A DNA stretch of 64,000 bases from Gymnothorax reevesii (taxonomy: Eukaryota; Chordata; Actinopteri; Anguilliformes; Muraenidae): NCBI GenBank assembly GCA_029721435.1, contig CM056583.1, forward strand, positions 90,158,620 through 90,222,619, read 5' to 3'. The position numbers and the translations under genes were made by a program. Under the pieces are notes generated by a model. It was not told the origin of the DNA. It searched no databases and saw nothing but the letters and a program-made list of their open reading frames with translations. Below, in pieces: positions 23,735 through 33,924 of the stretch. Within the stretch, counting starts at the first letter, position 1. The number at the start of each line of letters is the position of its first letter.

Positions 23735-24645
23735 TCAGATTTAAGGGTCCCCATACCCCATTTTACAGCTCGCACTCACGCAAGCTCCATGCCCTGTCTT
23801 CAGATTTGTGGAACCCCATACCCCATTTTACAGCCTGCACTCATGCAAGCTCCACACCCAGTCTTCAGATTTAGGGGTCCCCACACCCCATTTTACAGCT
23901 CGTACTCACGCAAGCTCCATACCCAGTCTTCAGATTTAGGGGTCCCCACACCCCATTTTACAGCTCGTACTCACGCAAGCTCCACACCCAGTCTTCAGAT
24001 TTTGGGGTCCCCACACCCCATTTTACAGCCGGCACTCACGCAAGCTCCACACCCAGTCTTCAGATTTAAGGGTCCCCACACCCCATTTTACGGCTCGCAC
24101 TCACGCAAGCTCCACACCCTGTCTTCAGATTTAGGGGCCCCCACACCCCATTTTACAGCCTGCACTCACGCAAGCTCCACACCCAGTCTTCAGATTTAAG
24201 GGTCCCCACCCCCCATTTTACAGCTCGCACTCACGCAAGCTCCACACCCTGTCTTCAGATTTAGGGAACCCCATACCCCATTTTACAGCTCGCACTCACG
24301 CAAGCTCCACACCCTGTCTTCAGATTTAGGGAACCCCATACCCCATTTTACAGCTCGCACTCAAGCAAGCTCCACACCCAGTCTTCAGATTTATGGAACC
24401 CCATACCCCATTTTACAGCTCGCACTCACGCAAGCTCCACACCCAGTCTTCAGATTTGTGGAACCCCATACCCCATTTTACAGCTTGCACTCACGCAAGC
24501 TCCACACCCAGTCTTCAGATTTATGGAACCCCATACCCCATTTTACAGCTCGCACTCACGCAAGCTCCACACCCAGTCTTCAGATTTATGGAACCCCATA
24601 CCCCATTTTACAGCTTGCACTCACGCAAGCTCCACGCCTTGTCTT
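23735..24645 (+). repeat. 65-bp minisatellite, about 14 units
   Basis: The unit includes ACCCCATTTTACAGC, CGCACTCACGCAAGCTCC, ACACCCAGTCTTCAGATTT and a variable GGGGTCCCC / GGAACCCCATA junction. Spacing is 65 bp (for example from 23745 to 23810). Unit variants form runs: GGGTCCCCACACC units lead and GGAACCCCATACC units follow, suggesting growth of local sub-blocks. The last unit decays near 24650. Because 65 is not a multiple of 3, the open frames across it cycle through three peptides and are not treated as genes. Confidence 0.96.
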
Positions 24646-24649
24646 AGTA

Positions 24650-25230
24650 TTTTTGGATCCTCATACCCAGCCGGCGCCTATAATCACTGCAAATATGACA
24701 ACAATCCAAATATTATTACATTGTGTCAGAACCGCACTTCGTGACAGAATATGCCAAATTTGATCAAATTCCCAATGAATTCGACACCAATCTCATCAAC
24801 TATTTCAGTTACAGGCTCCTAATTCTTACTGGACGCGCATCTCATAAAGGCCTACAAAGGAGGTGCCTAAAGGTGACCTTGGCCTATTTTTTCAAGGTCA
24901 CTGGCCCAAACATATCACCAAAAAGTTCGACATTTATGTTTATCTCATCAACATTTTCAGCCACAAGATCCGAATTGGCTCCCGCCGCCCGAGTAACACG
25001 GGAGCTATGGTATCGGGCTCCATCCGTGCGTGCATCTTTCAACAAAAACTTCAAAACTTTGTTTATCTTAACGGCAGGAGCTTCTGGGGCTGCCAGTGCC
25101 CTATATTTATTATTAGCAATTGTATTTGTAATCGTCAAATAAACTAAACTAATACAAGCAGAACAAGTGTCAAAATTTGTCATGCCGATGAAGCAATTTT
25201 GAATTGAATTGAAAAATTTTGGGAAGAGGG
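24650..25230. repeat. Unclassified, possibly retroposon-derived
   Basis: About 0.5 kb with overlapping open frames on both strands but no recognisable domain. It ends in GAATTGAATTGAA, a short tandem tail of the kind found at the 3' end of some fish non-LTR elements or SINEs. The classification is tentative. Confidence 0.3.
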
Positions 25231-25680
25231 TGAATGAGTGAGTGGGAAAAACTAAAAACTAAACCTATATATTTAAAGTGGTTTGTGTGTGTCCATGTAA
25301 CATGCACTCATTACTTACTGTAATACCATTATTTCACTGTCCTTTGTTGTTCACGGAGTTTGATGTTTACCATTAATGTATCTCAGGGCAACATGTTCTT
25401 TCGTTTGGCGAATTAGAGATTCTCACATTCTTTTGTTTAATGGTCAAAGGTGTTACCTGTGAGCTAAAGCCAAATTTACCCGCAGACATGGGCCACTACA
25501 TTATTTTGATGGTTGTAACACTGGAAAGTGTGTGTTCACAGGCACCTGCTGCGGCCCTTGGTGCGCATTTCTAGCATTTTATCAGTGGACTAACGAAGCT
25601 AACCTCACTACACTTGCCATGCAAATAATGCACATTTTGAATTTGTATTTTAATTTGAGAGAGAGAGAGAGAGAGAGAGA

Positions 25681-25713
<33 letters not shown>

Positions 25714-26420
25714 GAAGAGAGTGAAAGAACTAGGGTATGGTTTTGGGTAGATTTGTTATAGCGTACCCTTTCACTACAACTTCCTGCCTTTTTGGGCACA
25801 GTTCCAGTGTCGACATGCCCATTGTAAATGGAGTATAGAGGAGGGTCTGCCAGTGCCTTATAGTTGTGCGTTACTGCATGTTTGTACATTACATTACAAT
25901 GTCACAGTGACCTCTTTCATGTCTCCTCCTAGCAGGACATAGTCAGAGTCATTCTAAATATATTGAGACGCTGCGTTGATTACCAGTGGGGACATTTGAG
26001 CCGCAAAAGATGACGGAGCATCAACAAAGTTGGCCAATACCAAACTTTGGATTTTGCACAGCCATACAGCCTCTATGTTCAAGACAGACCGTAAGGGCTG
26101 GGAGCTCAATAATGCTACATCCCGTCTCTGTGATTGGAGTATTTTGGCTTAATGACAATGACTAAGGAAAAATTTTTCTATCAAAATGAAACAGATATTA
26201 ATTTCGCTATGTGTTCCTAAACCAATGACATTGATCCCAATTGTAGAGTCAGTGATGGGTGAATTAGAACTAGATGCTCTGATTCAGAGGCTATGCTTCC
26301 GTAGCTGTGCATAATAACCATAGTCATAGGCCAACATATAGCAATGTTCACTGTTGACGAACAATGACGTCAAAGTTGTACATGCGCAGTTTGGCGGTTG
26401 GAAAAAAGCGTGATCAGCAC
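25231..26420. other. Unassigned intron DNA with a compound microsatellite
   Basis: No gene seen. A compound (GA)n(TG)n(GA)n microsatellite lies at about 25658-25713. Confidence 0.6.
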
Positions 26421-26427
26421 ATAAATA

Positions 26428-26685
26428 TCATATCATAGGCCTCTTTGGTACTTCGCTTAAAATCCTCAAAAATGCGATTCCTGAACCCTTTGCGAACCTG
26501 TTGATGCAACTTATAACACAACAACTGACTGGCATCGCTATTCTAGATGTTTTATTTAGTACATATAGAGATGGAGATCTACTAGTGTAGGGTGAGCGTT
26601 TTTGCCAACCACGTATCAAAACATTGACGTCATCATGAACGTCGCAATATTCATATTGTCTACATTCACTGCTACTGGTATCCAT
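26428..26685 (-). pseudogene. THAP-domain fragment, probably transposon-derived
   Basis: On the minus strand an internal Met begins MPVSCCVISCINRF followed by AKGSGIAFLRI. This matches the start of THAP zinc fingers (C-x-x-x-C pair, N/KRF, then a basic-Gly stretch and FxxFP-like segment). The frame stops at about 26428, before the Trp and C-x-x-H half of the finger, so the domain is incomplete. THAP domains are DNA-binding modules shared by P-element transposases and host regulators. With no host-type continuation and a transposon-rich setting, a P-element/THAP relic is more likely. A broken first exon of a host THAP gene is the alternative. Confidence 0.55.
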
Positions 26686-26984
26686 GATTGTGAAGACTAA
26701 ATAAGCAGTAAAAAAACTTTTATGCTGTTCTATGTTAGATACATGAATTGCATGAAAACTGAGCTAGCTAAGAAGCATTGTGTTTATTCATACTCCACAG
26801 ACGATGGTGGATAATAATGGCTCCTTTGTCTGACAAGGCAGTTTACGCTCAGTATGGCTACGTCAAGGGGTATGGTTGCCTTAAAACGAAATGTGATCAG
26901 CAGTGGGTTAACCGAAAGCATCATAACACTCAGAACCTCTTTAAATGACTCTTACGATCGTTCTTAAACTTAGGGTTTCCCAAA

Positions 26985-27175
26985 CAGGGCCTCGTTTCCC
27001 AGAAGCATCTTAAGTCTACGATGAACGTAGAATCCCTCTTACGACGCATTTTACATTTGTTTCTGAAAAACATCGTAACTTAAGACACTCTCAGAAATGG
27101 TCATAGATCTACGAGAGCTGAAGGCCACTCGTAGAAAACTATGAGCGTCTGAGGACCTGTAGGAGTCATCGCGAA
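26985..27175 (+). repeat. Harbinger-type MITE fragment
   Basis: Contains GGGCCTCGTTTCCCAGAAGC followed by ATCTTAAGTCTACGATG. Repeated TACGA/TCGTA phrases in both orientations (27014, 27039, 27076, 27110, 27131) suggest a foldback-prone non-autonomous element of the kind associated with PIF/Harbinger in fish. The right terminus is unclear. Confidence 0.4.
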
Positions 27176-27179
27176 CTAT

Positions 27180-27295
27180 CTATAATATAATAGCGAAGTG
27201 GACTCTGCATGCGTGTGTGTCCGGCCAACCAGTAGAAAATGGTCTGGAAATCACTCAGTCACGTGACCAAAGTCCACTTGACTTTTATATTATAG
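27180..27295. mobile_element. Short MITE with 25-bp inverted ends
   Basis: CTATAATATAATAGCGAAGTGGACT at the left pairs with AGTCCACTTGACTTTTATATTATAG at the right, over 116 bp. GCGAAC and GTGAAC lie just outside the ends and could be a degraded target duplication. Non-coding. Confidence 0.6.
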
Positions 27296-27601
27296 TGAAC
27301 AATGTACCATTATGATGTCATCATGTTGCTATGGTGTGTCCATGAAAACATCACATGACCGAACCAATTCTTCCACAAGAATCCTTAATCCCAAAAAATT
27401 ATTATTATTAAATTATTATGAAAAAGTTATTATTTTCCTGTGTGCATATTGTTTTAATATTAGCGTATTTAATCATGACCACTGATGCTGCTCTTGAATC
27501 AAAGTGGTGATTCGTAGAACTTGAATGGTGATTTTTAGTCATACATTTACCAAAAATGAACAAGAATTATAGACATTATTCCAATGATAATAATTATAAT
27601 A

Positions 27602-29111
27602 TACTCAGCAACAAAAGTTTCTGTGACACCATTTATGTGTATGTTATAAATGACACGCAAAGATCTCAATGCAATCAATATGTTTATTTAACAGGAGAAA
27701 CACTGACTTTTCAGTGCCAACGTCACTCAAAACGAAAAATGTCATTTTCATGCGTCATGAAGCACTTGTCTGACGTCTAACAAATTGTGACCTTCACACT
27801 TCAATACCGGGTGTGACTTCCTCGTGCCATGATGCAAGCAACGCATCTCCGGCGCATGGACCGAATCAGATGTGCCAGAAATTGCTGTGGGATGTCATTC
27901 CAAATCTGATGTAGACGTTGTCGCAATTCCTGGAGTGTAGCTGGCGGGTTATCCAACCGCCGCAAACGTCGATCCATCTCGTCCCAAAGATGCTCGATTG
28001 GGGACATGTCTGGGGATCTGGCTGGCCATGGCAGGACATTGACATGTTGTTGCATCAGATACTGCTGTACAATCCTTGCAACGTGTGGTCTGGCGTTATC
28101 ATGTTGCAGCGTTATTCCGGGACCATGTTGCATCAAAAACGGTACCACCAATGGCCGTAGCACTTCATCGCGATATCTTTGACCTGTCAGATTTCCATCA
28201 ATAACAAGCAAATGTGTTCTGTTTCTAGCCGTGATCGATTCCCAAATCATGACACTACCACCTCCAAAACGATCAAATTCCTGAACACAGTTGTTGGCAT
28301 AACGTTCTCCACGTCGACGGTATACACGTAAACGACCATCACATCGGTTAAGCATGAATCTTGATTCATCAGTGAAGAGTACAAGATCTCACTGACGTTG
28401 GATCCACCGTCGATGTTGTTGTGCCCACTGAAGACGCAGTCGTCGGTGTTGTACTGTGAGTATTGGACGTCTTGCTGGCCGACGTGGGACAATGCCAAAA
28501 TGACGGAGACGGCGACGGATTGTCTGTGCAGACAGTCGCCTCAAACCAGGTATCGTTCTTGCAGTTATGGTTGCAGGTTGGAATCGATTTCGGAGATGGG
28601 TTGTTCGAATCCAGTTGTCCTGTCTGGGAGTGGTTACTCGTGGACGGCCGCTGCGAGGACGGTCTGTGACATGTCTTGTCTGCTGATGACGCTGCCATAA
28701 GTTCCAAATGGTGTTTCGGTGGACATTCGGGCGATGAGCAACTTCCCTCTGCGAGGTTCCGGATTCAATCATCCCAATGGCCCTCCACCGATCATTTTCA
28801 GACAGTCTTGGCATTTAGAGGGTAGAGTTCCTGATCCGAAATGGCTGTGTTTTCGATAAGTGATGCTTCTGTCGTTCATCAGGCACAATGTGAACATTCC
28901 AAAAATTCTCCTCTTTTATTGCCATCCACAAGCATGATTTACGCACATTTTCACGTGCAAAGTCATTTTCTTGCATTTTCATGATTTCCATTTCAATGTT
29001 GTGTTTACGTGTACTGTTTCAGTCTGATATCACCATGTATGACAATTTCATAATTGCTTTATGAAAAATAATTAACAATATTGGTGTCACAGAAACTTTT
29101 GTTGCTGAGTA
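27602..29111 (-). mobile_element. Nearly intact Tc1 element
   Basis: The left end TACTCAGCAACAAAAGTTTC and the right end GAAACTTTTGTTGCTGAGTA are perfectly matching inverted termini, continuing inward through TGTGACACC / GGTGTCAC. The outer TA pairs are the target duplication. The length is 1510 bp with one central transposase gene on the minus strand. The low divergence between the ends suggests a fairly recent insertion into ENTPD2 intron 1. Confidence 0.92.
27801..28814 (-). pseudogene. Tc1-like transposase with a single nonsense codon
   Basis: The frame spans 338 codons including the stop and starts MPRLSENDRWRAIGMIESG. The N-terminal part has two helix-turn-helix segments (TSQREVAHRPNVHRNTI; LRRLSAQTIRRRLRHFG) separated by a GRPRVTTP AT-hook-like stretch. 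The catalytic triad is intact: FTDESRF, LQHDNARPH and SPIEHLWDEM, with 34 residues between the second Asp and the Glu (DD34E). The only break is an in-frame TGA (28389-28391) just before the first catalytic motif, so it reads as two frames (28389-28814 and 27801-28355). The ancestral role is cut-and-paste transposition in the nucleus. An assembly error at that codon is possible. Confidence 0.93.
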
Positions 29112-29334
29112 ATAATTACATTAACAAATAAAGGCAAGAAAAAATTAGACATTAAAACAAAAATATATAGCTTATATAGGCCTACATAACCTTTTTCAGC
29201 TAATTGAAATACCATACCAGAACCATGAAAAGGCAAATGATGAAAACGGCAAACAACGAACCCCGCCCCTCACACATACTTTCACTTACTTTTCCTAAAT
29301 TCAATAGGCATCTACTCTGGGTCAGTGGTAATCC
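29112..29334. other. Unassigned spacer between Tc1 and Harbinger remnants
   Basis: AT-rich, no gene seen. Confidence 0.4.
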
Positions 29335-29910
29335 CTAAACCCAATTTGGGGTGAATCTGGCCATTAGTTTTGCTTCAAATGTGTTAACAAACAAAAACAC
29401 GAACAAGATGAACCAAAAACAATACCCCTGGCCCAGGGTAATAAACGTGTTGCTGGTGGTTGATGCAACTGAAGTGATGATCATGAGAGAGGGAAAAAAG
29501 AGCTGTATTCCAAAGATGTCCAATAACTTTTTGACCTGCCCCGAAACCAGCTGTAGCCTATATTCCGCACCTCTTAGCTGATTTACGACTGCCAATCTGT
29601 CACTTGCCTTCCTCCTCCTGGTCTGATCAGGGGTTCTTGGCCGTACAGCGATGTTACAGCACTTTGATGGAGAGAAATGTAGGTCACTGCTCGACTGGTG
29701 CACGCACTTGAAGAACAATTTCCATCTCCCCATTGGGCGCTCCGCCGTGCTCCTGGCCTCTCGGTGAGCCTCGTTGAATGCCAGCTCACTAGCAATTGTG
29801 GGCTTTGTCACCGAATATGGCCGAAGTGGGTACTCAGTGTCCTTAAGGATCAGGGTTTCTTGCTGTCTCTTGACCATCACGTTTCACACCCCTCGTTGCT
29901 GTAATTTTGT
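29335..29910 (-). pseudogene. PIF/Harbinger (HARBI1-like) nuclease C-terminal fragment
   Basis: The minus-strand frame includes KDTEYPLRPYSVTKP, then AFNEAHREARSTAERPMGRW KLFF in two steps, then SPSKCCNIAV. This is the end of the HARBI1-type DDE nuclease: GDxGYPLxPYLxTP, then AYNxxxxxxRxxVERxFGxWKxRF, then a final C/N..IVxxxxxLHN segment. The last catalytic acid lies in the AER context. The upstream catalytic part is missing, and the remaining codons of the frame show no similarity to the family. It is a remnant. Confidence 0.72.
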
Positions 29911-29945
29911 CTGCAACGTTTTCTCAAATGTTGGCTTTATTTTTA

Positions 29946-30254
29946 TTAATACTTTATTATTACTTTCAGTCTGTTGAATATAGTGACTTTGTTTGCCTTC
30001 ACTTTATCCAATATTATGCCTATTTCATCTGGAGGGAAGAGCCAACTCTCAAGGCTTCTTTCTGTAATTCTTTTGAATGTTTTATTGGTTTCGCAGAATT
30101 TCCGATACTCTGTGGAAACTTTTAAATTAAGGGTGATAATTTGATTACATAGTGACAAAACCCGAATGTGTCTCCACTGCCGACAGAAATATGCAACCAA
30201 GCAAGATTCGGTTCTCATGTTGTTCTCAGGGGCAGTGGACAAACCGAAGCACAC
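29946..30254 (-). pseudogene. Myb/SANT-like fragment of a Harbinger-type element
   Basis: The C-terminal end of this 102-codon frame reads FPPDEIGIILDKVKANKVTI followed by FNRLKVIIK. This resembles the start of the Myb/SANT-like DNA-binding domain (F..xEIxxLLxxVxANKxxLF) in the second gene of PIF/Harbinger transposons and in related domesticated proteins. The rest of the domain is lost. It lies just upstream, on the same strand, of the HARBI1-like fragment, consistent with one internally deleted element. Confidence 0.5.
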
Positions 30255-30713
30255 AGGCGACTGGTGAACGGAGGAGACAGAGAAAAATGCACCTTTGAAG
30301 TGGTTCTGACGTGTTGACCATCAGTCATTCAAATTAACAATACCTGAACTCGGAAAACATGAATATTATCAGCCGCGGCCAGTTATCCTCATGAAAGTAA
30401 GATGAAAAATAAAACAAGTTATAGCCACATTAACTTGCATTTCAAATGACGTTATTAAATTGCAGATTCTTGTTCCGAGTCTCCGTTTCTTTCGTATTAA
30501 TTTAAACTATCAGGAAGCGCAAAAGCTTGAGAGTTATCTATCTTGTCTGTATAGTGAATATTTTTTCTTGAATTGTAGGGGTTTTATAGAAATAAGCACC
30601 GTTTCCCTTTTGGGGCAAGAAAGAAACTGGTTTCTGCTACTTTTTTTTTATCAGTTTTTGATTAAGGTGACCTTTTATACATGCATGCACCTGCACATTG
30701 TTTACAAAAGTTA
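30255..30713. other. Unassigned intron DNA
   Basis: No gene recognised. The short plus-strand frame at 30460-30714 has no domain signature. Confidence 0.4.
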
Positions 30714-30877
30714 GATAGTGTTTATCACAGTGCATTGAGATTTGTGACAAATCGTAAAGCCCTTACTCACCATTGTACTCTTTATGCAAGGGCTGGTTGG
30801 CCATCTTTGACCATGCGTCGGCTCAGTCATCGGTATTTGTTTACCTAAAATAGCTTTATAAATAAACTCCCTTCTTA
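30714..30877 (+). pseudogene. Non-LTR reverse-transcriptase C-terminal fragment
   Basis: The codons from about 30717 read VYHSALRFVTN, then CTLYARAGWPSLTMRR, then a H/Y W Y L F-type segment. This is the familiar post-RT tail (VYHSALRFITG...HHCxLYxxxGWPSLxxRRxxHW) of a fish non-LTR family. Only about 55 codons remain. Confidence 0.6.
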
Positions 30878-31095
30878 TATTTACCTCCACCAGGAGGTTA
30901 TGTTTTCGGCTGCGTTTTTCTGTTTGTTTGTTAGTTGGTTTGTTTTTTTGTTACTTAGCAAGATAACTCAAAAAGTGATGCACCAATTTTGATGAAATTT
31001 TCTGAGAAGGTGGGTATAAAGTCAAGGAACAGGTGAATAAATTTTGGCATATCTAGGCCAAAGTACAGGTGAGATATACGCCAAAGTTCAAGATT
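30878..31095 (+). repeat. Dispersed repeat with CTCCACCAGGAGGTTATG start
   Basis: Begins ACCTCCACCAGGAGGTTATG, followed by a T-rich GTTTGTTTGTTAG segment and a GATAACTCAAAAAGTGATG phrase. This is a widely dispersed non-coding repeat in aquatic animal genomes. Its end merges with the next element. Superfamily not assigned. Confidence 0.5.
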
Positions 31096-31116
31096 TCAAG
31101 TCTTTCCGATTGGCTA

Positions 31117-33922
31117 CCCTTACAAAAATGTAGTTTATTCAAGTGTGCTATTAGTATACTTCTTCTAAACTAAAAATAAGAGAGTATACTTTCAGTTTAC
31201 TTTTGATGTACTTATCAGAGATATACTCAGCTCAGTAATACTTACATATACTTTGCTTATACTGAAAAGTACACCGAAAAGTCTAAGTATATTTAGCTAA
31301 TACTGGTACCTAAACTTATGATTATCATACTTTTCTTGAGTATATCTAAGTATTAAAATATTCATGCCTAATGTTCAAGTATACTGGCTTGCAGTTAGGC
31401 TACTATCAAAAGCATAAGCACATTAAAATATTTTTACCATACATATAAGCTTCTGTGAAGTATACTGCACTATATTTTTACTCAGTTTTTACTATCTCAT
31501 GGACTTACAAGAATGTTTGCAGTAAAAAGTCAGCTTTGAGGCAGCATAGCAAAGTAATTAGCAGATGGGTTGAGCTGAACTTGATTTTTATGCAGTGTTA
31601 TTAACCCACAAAGAAATAGATAAACATTTGTCTGATTTTATTTGTGAACAAATTTGACAATTATTGCAGTATTGACAGACTTGATACATACTCTTGCAAA
31701 AAAAAAAGGATACTTCAAGTTTAAGCAACATAGATGTAAACTAGATGGGTACTTAAAGTTTAAGTTTTATTTTCTACTACAAGTACACTACAAGTGAACA
31801 AGTATACTGTGACTTAATTAGTTGTATAACTCTAGAATACTTTTCAATTTATGAAAGCATTAATTTAAGTATACTGCAAGTAAACTTACAGATATACTGC
31901 TAGTTTATTAGTTGTATATTTCTAGTAAACTTTTCAGTTCATGAAAGTATACTGTGAAGTATACTGGTAGTAAACTTAAAGATGAACTATTAGTTTACTA
32001 GTTACGTACTTCTAGCACAATTTCTAGTTTATAATAGTATAATTTGTAGTATACTGCAAGTAAACTTACAGATATACTGCTAGTTTATTAGTTGTATATT
32101 TCTAGTAAACTTTTCAGTTCATGAAAGTATACTGTGAGGTACACTGCTAGGACACTTAAAAATGAACTATTAGTTCACTAGTTATATACTTCTAGCACAA
32201 TGTCTAATTTATAAAAGTATACTTTGAAGTATACTGAAAGTAAACTCAGATGTACTACAACTTTACTTGTTATATACTTCAAGCCAACTTTTTAGTTCAT
32301 GAAAGTGCACTTTGAAGTATATTGCAAGTAAACTTATAGGTAGACTACAAGTCCACTAGTTCTATACTTCAAGCCCTCTATAGTTTAAATTTAGTTTTAA
32401 ACTTTCAGGGAGCTAAAAGTTTTTTTTAACTGCAAGTATACTTAACATATACTTAACATTAACAAACTTAACATCAAACTCACAGCTTATGATTATTGCA
32501 ATCTAAAATATATTACTGTTGCAATTCAGATATTATTTATTGCAAGTAGACGAGAGGTTACCTCATGTACTCTATGAGTAGACAATGATTAAGTGCATTC
32601 TGCTTTAATTCACAGATGAAGGTACTTATAAGGATTTACAATGAAACACATACTCAGGAGAGGACAAAATTGATTCCTTTATAAATAAAATTTTCAAACA
32701 CAATATTGTATTAGATGCTGAAGTATAAGAACACAGCAATGGAAACTCTTATTGAAATCCCAATTCAAAACAAAAAAAAAACCTCTTTCTCTCATATGGA
32801 ACCAGAAATATGCAAAAAATATTAATTATCAATGCCTTCAGCCTGACCAGTAGGCTGAAGGACTCAAGCAAAGGCTGATGAAATATTCCAAATGAGTACA
32901 CTGATGTGCTGTTTTTGGTTAATGGAGTTCTGTATCATAGTCAAAAATATGACCGACTATAGAAAAAATGTAGTGGTGCTGTAATACTTGAAAGATGGTA
33001 CATTCTTTTTATCAATGATTTAATCATTTTTTAACAAGAGTGTGGACATCAAAGCCCTGCATATTGTACCTGTACCAAACATTGCTGTATTTAAGTTGAG
33101 ATATCAGTTCAATCTAGCTGGCCATAATGTGCAGATAAATGTACACAGTATTTTGAAACATGAGATTAAGGAGACTGTAACTTTAGTGCTATCTGACAAA
33201 GTGACAATGAAATGTCTGCACTAGTTTTAGAACAAGCAACCATACCACAACTTGATCTACACCAGCTGTGTGGTTGAAGCTAAGTAGCTGTAGGCTTGGT
33301 TTGTGCTTGGATGGGAGACGCCTGAGGAAAGTAAGTTGGTGTCGTTGGGCCAGTAGGTTGGGATCTTCCCACTGGTGGAATAATACACATTAGTGCAGTG
33401 ATGATGATGTTGTCTATCAGATGAGATGTGAACCTGAAGTCCTAACTCATTGTAGTCAATAAAAATCCAATGACGCTCTTTTTAAGTTTCCTCACAGTAT
33501 ACTTTCATGAACTGAAAAGTTTACTAGAAGTATACAACTAATAAACTAGCAGTATATCTGTAAGTTTACTTGCAGTATACTTAAATGTATACTTTCATAA
33601 ATTAAAAAGTATACTAGAGGTATACAACTAGTTCACTCATAGTATACAGAAAAGTTCACTTGTAGTGTACTTGCAGTATAGAATAAAACTTAGATGTAAA
33701 CTAGATGGATACTTTCAGTTTACTTTGCTTAAACTTGAAGTATACTTAAAAGTATACTTTTATAAACTTAAAATGTTCCAATTTAGTCCAAAGAAGTATT
33801 AAATTAGTATACTTTCTAGTACACTACAAGTACATGGGTCCGTAGTATACTTGCTCGACTTATACTTATACTGAAGTATACTTAGTAAAATGAACTTCAA
33901 GTATACTACTTTTTGCTAAGGG
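31117..33922. mobile_element. 2.8-kb TA-flanked element with AGTATACT subterminal repeats
   Basis: The left end CCCTTACAAAAATGTAGT and the right end ...CTACTTTTTGCTAAGGG are inverted, flanked by TA (31115-31116 and 33923-33924). The undisrupted site GGCTAGTTGCAC is still recognisable in the opposite arm of the surrounding inverted repeat (about 34970). Inside are many copies of AGTATACT and AGTAAACTT in both orientations. A 180-bp tandem duplication is visible (GCAAGTAAACTTACAGATAT at 31876 and 32056), and its inverted copy lies at about 33495-33575. There is no transposase frame; it would move using another element's enzyme. A 5S-type SINE is nested in it. Confidence 0.75.
33235..33485 (+). 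mobile_element. 5S-rRNA-derived SINE (SINE3-like)
   Basis: The first 110 bp align by eye to 5S rRNA: GCAACCATACCAC at the start, then AAGCTAAGTAGC (A box region) and TTGGATGGGAGACGCCTG (C box region), in the right order and spacing. The non-5S tail has GTGATGATGATGTTGTCTAT, CAGATGAGATGTGAA and GTCAATAAAAATCC, as in the tails of fish SINE3 families. Such elements use the internal 5S promoter for RNA polymerase III and a LINE for mobility. Diverged, so probably silent. Confidence 0.8.
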
Positions 33923-33924
33923 TA

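Noticed and set aside
33235..33345. Functional 5S rRNA gene
   Set aside because: Many substitutions from 5S and a SINE tail follow; it is better explained as a SINE3-type element.
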